55,674 nt of DNA from Oscillospiraceae bacterium (GTDB lineage: Bacteria; Bacillota; Clostridia; Oscillospirales; Oscillospiraceae), in assembly GCA_015068235.1 (NCBI GenBank), contig SVKY01000008.1, positions 1 to 55,674 of the forward strand, read 5' to 3'. The position numbers were made by a program, and so were the translations under genes. The notes beneath the pieces are model-generated. The model had not been told where the DNA came from, made no database searches, and was given only the letters and a program-made list of their open reading frames with translations. Shown here piece by piece: positions 49,679 to 55,674 of this stretch. Position 1 is the first letter of the stretch; each line of letters starts with the position of its first letter.

Positions 49679-50954
49679 ATTCGATGCCAAGCTGCTCAAG
49701 GGCAGCCATGCGCATACAGATGCAAAATACTTCCATCGCCTGCTTCAGCTCCTCGACCGGAGGCAGCGTGGGAGCAATGCGGATATTGCTGTCATTGGGG
49801 TCAATGCCGTAGGGGAAGGTCGCACCGGCTCCCGTTAAAATCACTCCGGCATCCTTCATCAGGGCGACAATGCGCTTTGCTGTCCCGGGCATGGAGTTGA
49901 CGGAGACAAAGTAGCCACCCTTCGGCTGGGTCCATTGAGCGATCTTGAGCGGTTCGATCTCGTTTTTGAGCGAATCTAAAACCGCATGGAATTTCGGCTT
50001 CAGAATTTCGGCATGGCGCTGCATCAGCTCCAGAGTATGCGCCTTATTCTTCAGAAAACATACATGGCGCAGGTGATTGATCTTGTCGAAGCCGATGGTC
50101 TGATAAGTAACGAGGGAGGCAATGTACTTTTGATTGGCAACGCTTGCTGCCATCACGCCAACACCTGCACCGGGGTAGGTGATTTTTGAGGTCGAGGCAA
50201 ATTCATAAACCATGTCGGCATTGCCCTGCGCACGGCACAGGCTCAGCATATCACGGAACGGGACAAATTCGCCTTCAAATTCATGCACGCAATAAGCATT
50301 ATCCCACATCAGCGCAAAATCGGGTGCCGCAGGCTTCATTGCGGCGATTCGATCGATCACCCCGTCGGAATAGATGATGCCATCGGGGTTGGAATACTTG
50401 GGAACGCACCACATACCCTTGACCGTGGGATCTTTGATCGCTTCTTCCACGGTGTCCATGTCGGGCCCGTCGGGGGTCATGGCAATGGTGATCATCTCCA
50501 TGCCGAAGGTCTCGCAAATTTTGAAGTGTCGGTCATAGCCGGGGGAGGGACAGAGGAATTTAATCTTCTCCTCCTTGCACCACGGGCGCTCGGAGTGAAG
50601 AAGTCCGTGCGTGTGCGCCTTGCTGATCAGGTCGTACATGAGTTGCAGGCTCGCATTTCCTGCAACAAAAATTTCCTCCGGTTGTGTTCCTAAAATCTCA
50701 GCGAACAATCTCTTTGCCGCCGGCAAGCCGCTCAGCTCACCATAGTTGCGGACATCGATGCCGTCGATCACATAATTTCCATAATCGATCAAAATCGCTA
50801 ACATATCGCTCACAAGGTCAAGCTGTTCCATGCCGGGCTTGCCTCGTGCCATGTTGAGATTGAGCTTCAGTGCCTGGAATTTCTGATATTTTTCTCTAAG
50901 CTCGGCATATTCCTTCCGACGCTCCTCGGTGGTAAAAAGCGCATAAGGCTTCAT
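49677..50954 (-). CDS. Aspartate aminotransferase, type Ic
   Basis: 425 residues of the PF12897-type aminotransferases (class Ic aspartate aminotransferase). Features are LNLNMARGKPG near the N-terminus, CPSPGYDRHFKICE, the PKYSNPDGIIYSD segment, and the PLP lysine in FASTSKITYPGAG. It makes or consumes aspartate with 2-oxoglutarate/glutamate and so feeds the pathways encoded at 23663-29566. RBS GGAG. First gene after a separate promoter not identified here. Confidence 0.9.
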   Translation of the reverse strand: MKPYALFTTEERRKEYAELREKYQKFQALKLNLNMARGKPGMEQLDLVSDMLAILIDYGNYVIDGIDVRNYGELSGLPAAKRLFAEILGTQPEEIFVAGNASLQLMYDLISKAHTHGLLHSERPWCKEEKIKFLCPSPGYDRHFKICETFGMEMITIAMTPDGPDMDTVEEAIKDPTVKGMWCVPKYSNPDGIIYSDGVIDRIAAMKPAAPDFALMWDNAYCVHEFEGEFVPFRDMLSLCRAQGNADMVYEFASTSKITYPGAGVGVMAASVANQKYIASLVTYQTIGFDKINHLRHVCFLKNKAHTLELMQRHAEILKPKFHAVLDSLKNEIEPLKIAQWTQPKGGYFVSVNSMPGTAKRIVALMKDAGVILTGAGATFPYGIDPNDSNIRIAPTLPPVEELKQAMEVFCICMRMAALEQLGIE

Positions 50955-50978
50955 AAATAATCGTCTCCTTCTTAGGAT

Positions 50979-51380
50979 TTAAGATGTGCGCAGATAATGC
51001 GCAGGACCGTCCTCATCGATCAGATACAGCTCTCTTCCGTCGAGCGTGTATTCAAAAATGTCCTTATACGGTGTTGCACCGTTGGTGATCTCGAAAACGA
51101 TCTGATTTCCGTCAACATAGAACGTGCCGTAAATGCTCTGCTCCACCTTGCCGTTTTTCATGGAAGAGACGGTCAGGGAGCCGTCGGCGGCAAAGATGAT
51201 GGTCTCGGAATAACCGCGATCGCTGACGGTGGCGCTGGTCCACTGTCCTTCCAAGCCTCGCGGAAGCTGGACGATCTGTCCCTCAACCGTAGTGTCGGGC
51301 TCGACGGTCACTTTTTCTTCCTCCGAGCAGCCAACACAAAGGAAGGCAGCGAGCAGAAGCAGAATGAAAATTCGTTTCAT
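50979..51380 (-). CDS. Small lipoprotein
   Basis: 133 residues. Signal peptide with lipobox LCVGC (Cys18). The mature part is beta-rich with GLEGQWTSATVSD, TIIFAADGSLTVSS and YGTFYVDGNQIVFEI, a pattern like DUF5640 or lipocalin-like small lipoproteins. ATGA overlap with the thioesterase gene. Function unknown. Confidence 0.8.
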   Translation of the reverse strand: MKRIFILLLLAAFLCVGCSEEEKVTVEPDTTVEGQIVQLPRGLEGQWTSATVSDRGYSETIIFAADGSLTVSSMKNGKVEQSIYGTFYVDGNQIVFEITNGATPYKDIFEYTLDGRELYLIDEDGPAHYLRTS

Positions 51381-52048
51381 ATCGGTTCTCCTTTATAAAA
51401 ATGTGCACGGAAGCTGTACGAGCCGTCGGGTTTTAGGCCGCAGACAAAGCCATCGGCAGCCTGCAGGGTCAACTCCTCGCCTGCGAAGCATTCTCTGTCG
51501 AAGACCACGTCAAGGCTCAGCGCTCCTTCGGGGGCATATTTTTCCGCATGCTGAATGTAGCGGACATTGTTCAAATGTCCGTTTAGGTCTAACTCCTGCG
51601 GCGCAATATGCCGGTGTTCGACCGTCTCCATCGGCGGCAGAGAGATATGCTTGAGCGCCTGTGTGCGCTCGGGCTGCACGGTTGGAAGGATCCAAAGCGG
51701 CGGTATGTTTTTCATATTCACGATGCTGCGCTGCTTGGCATCTGCCAAAACCCAGCTCTGTACTGCCCAGCCGATCTCCTCGTCGCCGTCAAAGAGGGAA
51801 AAGTCACGGTTGCTGACCGCCGATTTCGGCTTGCGCAACCATGTTTTGACACGCAGAGCATTTTCAGGAAGCCGAGTCATGCAAAGACGGCTGCGCACGA
51901 TCATCCAAAGTGCGCCGTATTCCTCCAGCATTCTCGGGAAATCGATCCTGAGATCGATGGCGTGGGCGGTTGCGGCTTTTTCCAGCGCCTTCATCACATC
52001 TGAAAGTGACCTGACATTCTCCTGATCTACCTCAAAAACTTCCTGCAT
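51377..52048 (-). CDS. Acyl-ACP thioesterase
   Basis: 223 residues, a double hot-dog fold of the bacterial FatA/FatB-like family. The C-terminal hot dog has the strong signature DLNGHLNNVRYIQ. It releases free fatty acids from acyl carrier protein. Length is a little short of 240-250. Start at 52048 behind AGAGGG. Coupled to the downstream lipoprotein gene. Confidence 0.9.
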   Translation of the reverse strand: MQEVFEVDQENVRSLSDVMKALEKAATAHAIDLRIDFPRMLEEYGALWMIVRSRLCMTRLPENALRVKTWLRKPKSAVSNRDFSLFDGDEEIGWAVQSWVLADAKQRSIVNMKNIPPLWILPTVQPERTQALKHISLPPMETVEHRHIAPQELDLNGHLNNVRYIQHAEKYAPEGALSLDVVFDRECFAGEELTLQAADGFVCGLKPDGSYSFRAHFYKGEPI

Positions 52049-52148
52049 AATGTCCCTCTAAGAAAAATATTTCAACTATTTTACCACGCCTGATGCCCCA
52101 CGTCAAGAAAATGTTCGAAAAAGAGCGGACATTGTCCCTTGCAACGTC

Positions 52149-52160
52149 AAATTCCGATTT
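52149..52160. repeat. Left copy of a duplicated R1 end (target duplication)
   Basis: AAATTCCGATTT, identical to 52327-52338, on the other side of the 166-bp insert. Confidence 0.85.
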
Positions 52161-52326
52161 AGGTTATCACCTTTAGTAAGCAAACCACCATATATGGAAA
52201 TTCCACCCAGAGAAATACTGCACCAATTGCAGGGCAAGCTGACCCCGGCTTGCCCTACGGTGAATGTGCTTTCGGTATGCGATATACCACAATATCTGCA
52301 CCCTTGCTTACTAAAGTATATAACCT
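52161..52326. mobile_element. 166-bp MITE-like element inserted in an R1 end
   Basis: Terminal inverted repeats of 23 bases (AGGTTAT, 3 mismatched, CTTTAGTAAGCAA) and a 12-base direct duplication of the target. An internal hairpin GGGCAAGC / GCTTGCCC is present. No ORF. It must rely on a transposase from elsewhere. Confidence 0.88.
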
Positions 52327-52534
52327 AAATTCCGATTTATCGAGCTGTTGGCTGCGTTTTGACACCGTAGGGGCGCACGACTGCGACTCGCTAAGAGCCT
52401 CGCTTCGCTCGGTTGCTCGCATGCATACCGCTGCGGCGGCATCTGTGCGCCCGTGCAGGCACTTCGTGTGGGCGGACAGAGTCGTCCGCCCCTACAATTT
52501 GAAAAACAAAACTCACCGATAAATCGAAATTTTG
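52327..52534. repeat. R1 element with a 60-bp nested insert
   Basis: Ends AAATTCCGATTTATCGAGC and CTCACCGATAAATCGAAATTT. Apart from the insert it is nearly identical to the copy at 4540. Confidence 0.9.
52383..52442. mobile_element. 60-bp insert inside R1
   Basis: Absent from the 4540 copy at the same position. It shares 28 identical bases (CGCTAAGAGCCTCGCTTCGC and onward, 52389-52416) with the R1 copy at 15612. A further relative is at 47930. Confidence 0.8.
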
Positions 52535-52589
52535 TAATTTTAGTATAATTTTCTTCACATCAGGTAAAATATAGCTTGAGGTGAGAAGC

Positions 52590-54041
52590 TTGGATTTTGT
52601 GCGGCAGGCAGACGGCAGCTACGTCGGGACGATCTGTGATGAAAATTTGTCCGCAATTTTTGGCGCTTCGGGGGACTTTAACCGCCGCGTGCTGCGTGTG
52701 GGCGTGCATACATTATATATATACGCCATCGACGGGCTGACCTCGGGCGGCGATATTTCGGAATTTGTCGTAAAACCGCTCATGCAGGACACCTTGGGCG
52801 GCAGCATGGACGAAATTTATGACAGAGCATTGCATCGTACGGTCTACAATTCCGTTGCAAAGCCTTGTAAGGACTTAGATACGGTGATTTCGATGCTCTT
52901 AAACGGATTCAGTGTGGTGCTTTTTGGAAAAAAAGCCATTGCCTTTGAGGACAAAACAGGTGAAAAACGTTCGCCTTCAGCGCCTGAGGTCGAAAATACG
53001 GTCAAAGGTCCCAAGGATGCTTTCACTGAAACCTCTCGCACAAATACGAGCCTTTTGCGGCGGCATTTGCGCTCTCCTGCACTGCATTTTTACGAAACCA
53101 CCGTCGGCAGGCGCAGCCGAACCAATGTTTCCGTTGCCTATCTCGATGGTCTGACCGACCCGAATTTAGTCGAACGTATGAAGCTGCGCTTATCCGAGAT
53201 CGATATCGATGGCATGATCACGCCTTCCTCCGTCGAAGAATATGTCACAGGCTCACGTCCGACCGCTTTTCCGCTGATCCAATATACCGAGCGCACGGAT
53301 CGTTTTGCGCAAGGCTTGCTCGATGGGCGCATCGGGCTACTGGTCGATGGATTGCCGTTGGGCTATCTTTTGCCGGTAGATCTGGGCTATTTGATGACGA
53401 GCGCCGAGGATCGGGGAACTAATTTTTTATCGGCATCGGTTTTGCGTGTACTGCGCTATTTGGCGCTGCTTTTGAGCCTGACGCTGCCGGCGCTCTTTGT
53501 GGCAATGGTCGCATTTCATCCGGCAATGCTTCCGACGGCTTTGCTTGAAAGTGTCATTGAAGCAAAAAAATCCGTGCCGTTTCCGACAATATTCGAAATA
53601 TTGGGCTTGCTCGTTGCATTTGAACTGTTGCAGGAGGCGAGTGTCAGCTTGCCAAAGTCGATCGGGCAAAGTCTTTCCATCATCGGTGGCTTGGTCGTCG
53701 GCTCGGCGGCGGTTGAGGCGAAGATCATTTCTCCGGCTGCGTTGATCGTTGTGGCGGTCGCAGGAATTTGCGGATTTGCGATTCCCGGACGGGGATTTGC
53801 CGATGCGATTCGACTTTGGCGAATTGTGCTTGCGGTGTTGGCGAGCTTTGCGGGACTTTACGGCTTGACGATGGGCATCTTGTGTCTTTTGGTGCACCTT
53901 GCCGGCTTAAACTCCTTCGGCGAACCCTATCTTGCGCCCTTTGCAAGGGTCAGTGTGCGCTCAATTCTGCGCACAAGGCTGAAATATGACAAATTTCGTG
54001 ATCCGGCGTTGCATCCGCAGGATCTTCAAAATCAGGAGTGA
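52590..54041 (+). CDS. GerA-family germinant receptor subunit A
   Basis: 483 residues. A soluble N-terminal domain (about 1-240) is followed by five or so membrane segments with the diagnostic motif EAKKSVPFPTIFEILGLLVAFELLQEA and PKSIGQSLSIIGGLVVG. GerA proteins sit in the inner spore membrane and take part in detecting germinants. The TTG at 52590 is the likely start because GAGGTGAG (52578-52585) is at the right distance; the GTG at 52581 lies inside that site. First gene of a three-gene operon. Confidence 0.92.
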   Translation: MDFVRQADGSYVGTICDENLSAIFGASGDFNRRVLRVGVHTLYIYAIDGLTSGGDISEFVVKPLMQDTLGGSMDEIYDRALHRTVYNSVAKPCKDLDTVISMLLNGFSVVLFGKKAIAFEDKTGEKRSPSAPEVENTVKGPKDAFTETSRTNTSLLRRHLRSPALHFYETTVGRRSRTNVSVAYLDGLTDPNLVERMKLRLSEIDIDGMITPSSVEEYVTGSRPTAFPLIQYTERTDRFAQGLLDGRIGLLVDGLPLGYLLPVDLGYLMTSAEDRGTNFLSASVLRVLRYLALLLSLTLPALFVAMVAFHPAMLPTALLESVIEAKKSVPFPTIFEILGLLVAFELLQEASVSLPKSIGQSLSIIGGLVVGSAAVEAKIISPAALIVVAVAGICGFAIPGRGFADAIRLWRIVLAVLASFAGLYGLTMGILCLLVHLAGLNSFGEPYLAPFARVSVRSILRTRLKYDKFRDPALHPQDLQNQE

Positions 54042-54046
54042 GGTCA

Positions 54047-54460
54047 ATGAAATGGTGGCTTGCGCTGCTTATGGCAATCGTGCTGACGTTGATTTTCGGT
54101 CTTCCGTTTCGGGAGTATGAGACGCAGCAGCTTTTGCCCATCAAAACGCTTCAGGCGGAATATACCCAAAACGGCATTCATATCGTCAGCAATGTCGGTG
54201 AAGGAAAGGGCGAAAGCTGGCAGGCGGCGGTGGAGGATCTGCGAAAAAATGCTTCCGGAGATGTATTTTTCGACACAGCTGAGCAGTTGGCGGTGACCGA
54301 TCGCAGGATAGCGTTTGAAGCGGCGAACAGCCACGAGCTGCGACCGTCTGCGCAGGTCTACCTGATGTCAGAGCTTGCGCCGATGGAAGGTCTTTATGAA
54401 TTTCTGAAGGCACATCCGAGCGAAGAACAGATCTCTGATTATCATATGGAGGAACGATGA
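54047..54460 (+). CDS. Short GerC-like lipoprotein/anchored subunit
   Basis: 137 residues. One N-terminal membrane segment (about 2-20) and a small domain resembling the N-terminal part of Ger(x)C proteins (VGEGKGESWQAAVEDLRKNA, then FFDTAEQLAVTD). It lacks the usual lipobox cysteine and two of the three GerC domains, so it is strongly shortened. GAGG site before the ATG; ATGA overlap with the permease-like gene. It may still serve as the C subunit. Confidence 0.65.
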   Translation: MKWWLALLMAIVLTLIFGLPFREYETQQLLPIKTLQAEYTQNGIHIVSNVGEGKGESWQAAVEDLRKNASGDVFFDTAEQLAVTDRRIAFEAANSHELRPSAQVYLMSELAPMEGLYEFLKAHPSEEQISDYHMEER

Positions 54461-55350
54461 GCGTACGATCCAAACAACACTCTGTATTGCTGTTTTGTGC
54501 GGCAACCGTGCCTGCGATCCTTGTTTTGCCGAAAGCAGGCTGGCTTTGGGCAGGCGTGACAACGGCAATCGTTTCGATACTGTTATATACTGCGCAAAAA
54601 AGAGAGAGAAACACCAATCCGATCCCCCTTGCGGCGTTGCTTGGCTGGAATCTGCTTGCCCTCGGCGCTGCATCAGATCTTTTATGTTCGGCGTTTGAGC
54701 AGGGAAATGAGCTGATCGGTTTGCTGCTTTTGTTGCTTGCCGCTTACGCAGCCTCAAAAGGAGAATGTACCGTATTGCGTGTTTCAGCCGTAATCGCTTT
54801 TGCACTTACTATATTATATGGGACGCTGCTCGGATTCTCTCTGCCCGAAATTCAAAAATCGAACCTGAAGCCGGAGCAAATGCCGCAATGGACCGTCCTT
54901 GCCGCAGCGTTGGTGCCTATGCTCGGCTTGTACAGCGAAGAAAAAGTATCGGGTGCTTGGCAAGCGGTTGCGATCGTCTTTGCCATCCTTGCAGCTGTGG
55001 TCAGCGCAGGCAGTCGGGATTTTTACACTGCCATGAAATCTGTCAGCATCCTTGGCGCAATGGAAAGATTAGAGCCGATCGTTTCGGTTGCAGTGACGTT
55101 AGGTGGGTTTTGCCTGCTTGGCATGATCTGCAGTGTTAATGAAACGATCGTGCAAAAGATTTATCCCAAAGCAAAAGTTTTCACGATGCCGATCAATTTT
55201 TTGCTCGGCGGTGCAAGTATTTGGATCAGCAGACTGTGCGGCGGTGCATTTTTGGCGATCGGCACCGCAATATTTTGGGGTCTGTTGCCGTTTTTGCCAC
55301 AATCGCTTGAAAAAGAAAAAAAGTTTGAAAAAAATCAAAAAAATGCTTGA
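54457..55350 (+). CDS. GerAB-like spore permease subunit
   Basis: 297 residues with about eight to ten membrane helices. Related to the amino-acid permease-like B subunits of germinant receptors; VSILGAMERLEPIVSV matches the conserved SILxxxERIxxIV region. It is shorter than typical GerAB (about 365). Operon order A-C-B differs from the common A-B-C. The TGA stop (55348-55350) lies inside the -35 box of the first rRNA promoter. Confidence 0.8.
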   Translation: MSVRSKQHSVLLFCAATVPAILVLPKAGWLWAGVTTAIVSILLYTAQKRERNTNPIPLAALLGWNLLALGAASDLLCSAFEQGNELIGLLLLLLAAYAASKGECTVLRVSAVIAFALTILYGTLLGFSLPEIQKSNLKPEQMPQWTVLAAALVPMLGLYSEEKVSGAWQAVAIVFAILAAVVSAGSRDFYTAMKSVSILGAMERLEPIVSVAVTLGGFCLLGMICSVNETIVQKIYPKAKVFTMPINFLLGGASIWISRLCGGAFLAIGTAIFWGLLPFLPQSLEKEKKFEKNQKNA

Positions 55351-55375
55351 CAAATGCAGTTCTTTCTGTTAAAAT
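55347..55375 (+). promoter_or_regulatory. rRNA operon promoter P1
   Basis: TTGACA (55347-55352), 17 bases, TAAAAT (55370-55375). Confidence 0.9.
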
Positions 55376-55441
55376 AGCCAAGCGTTCGGCAGACAGTTTG
55401 TTGAAAACGCTGAAAAATTTTGAAAAAAGTCGAAAAAGTGC

Positions 55442-55470
55442 TTGACAAACGAAATAACGTCTGCTATAAT
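55442..55470 (+). promoter_or_regulatory. rRNA operon promoter P2
   Basis: TTGACA (55442-55447), 17 bases, TATAAT (55465-55470), a perfect consensus. P1 and P2 are 95 bases apart. Confidence 0.93.
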
Positions 55471-55475
55471 ATGCA

Positions 55476-55674
55476 AGTCGCTGCCACGGCGGAGGATGAG
55501 TTCCGATGAAGCTGTGCGGTGGTTTTTATAGGCTGCGAAAGCAGCGATGTACCTTGTAAATTAAACAACGAGAAACATGAACAAACACCTTGGACAATTT
55601 GATTAATAAAAACAAGTTGTTCTTTGAGATGTCAGTGCAAAAACTGAGATAGTGAAGAATAGCCAACGAAAATT
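55476..55674 (+). other. Leader of an rRNA operon, 16S gene expected beyond the window
   Basis: About 200 bases from the P2 start to the window edge with no ORF. It contains TTGTTCTTTGAGATG, resembling the clostridial pre-16S leader, and ends in sequence typical just before the 16S gene. The 16S gene itself is not visible, so this is inferred from the promoters and leader. Confidence 0.75.

Noticed and set aside
757-52534. CRISPR array
   Set aside because: The repeated units are dispersed inverted-end elements of unequal length, without regular spacers and without cas genes.
52540-52577. A sigma-G promoter for the germinant receptor operon
   Set aside because: GTATA at about 52542 has no properly spaced CATnnTA box downstream, so it could not be supported.
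1-55674. tRNA genes and transposase or integrase genes
   Set aside because: I looked for cloverleaf-like GGTTCGAATCC arms and for transposase motifs in the reading frames and saw none; a tRNAscan or profile search would be decisive.

Overview
The window looks like chromosomal DNA from a spore-forming Gram-positive bacterium of the class Clostridia, most likely an Oscillospirales relative. That placement is inferred, not proven. It rests on a GerA-type germinant receptor operon, a SpoIIQ-like sporulation peptidase, lipobox lipoproteins, the ECF vitamin component ThiT, strong GGAGG ribosome binding sites and sigma-A promoters with 16-17 bp spacers. Genes lie on both strands in short, tightly overlapping operons (many 1-, 4- or 8-base overlaps).

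Layout. 1-709: end of a secreted surface protein. 935-9000: GtrA-like protein, GNAT and DUF2156 pair, mnmA, cyclophilin and topoisomerase III, RluA-type pseudouridine synthase. 9013-11583: a purine nucleoside phosphorylase / mtnA / class II aldolase operon that looks like 5'-deoxynucleoside salvage. 11810-17792: divergent GH3 protein, ThiT with TPP riboswitch, DnaQ-like exonuclease, GIY-YIG, Dabb, lipoprotein, parvulin. 17855-19339: malQ. 19499-20116: two tandem small-RNA units and a 56-residue protein. 20390-23623: an unassigned WYL regulator / hydrophobic protein / TerB-domain operon. 23663-29566: aspartate-family amino acid genes, asd-lysC-hom diverging from thrC-dapF. 29994-32952: small secreted protein, SpoIIQ-like peptidase, XRE regulator, pcp. 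33267-37172: a surface O-acylation cassette (SGNH, DUF4358, MBOAT, DHHW). 37356-41536: glnA, D-aminoacylase-like amidohydrolase, THEP1-like NTPase. 41653-44846: a BtuCDF-type importer behind a structured leader RNA. 44878-47805: TetR, DUF308 and GH20. 48244-49411: a holin-like/holin-like/amidase lysis cassette. 49677-52048: type Ic aspartate aminotransferase, lipoprotein, acyl-ACP thioesterase. 52590-55350: GerA operon. 55347-55674: tandem rRNA promoters and leader, with the 16S gene expected just past the right edge.

The most distinctive feature is the intergenic DNA. One family (R1) with inverted ends reading AATTCCGATTTATC ... GATAAATCGGAATT occurs about sixteen times in 55 kb, including two copies reduced to just the fused ends. 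Its interior varies and carries other elements nested inside it, one of them flanked by a 12-base duplication. Two more families (R2, R3) and a 46-base inverted repeat (R4) also have fixed ends. R2 keeps a fixed order of six hairpins while the sequences of three stems differ completely between copies. Several elements sit exactly at gene ends and supply the stop codon. There is no transposase gene in the window, so any movement would depend on factors elsewhere.

The best candidates for undescribed biology are the tandem covarying RNAs at 19687-20116 with their small-protein partner, the WYL/TerB operon at 20390-23623, and the hairpin-array repeats.
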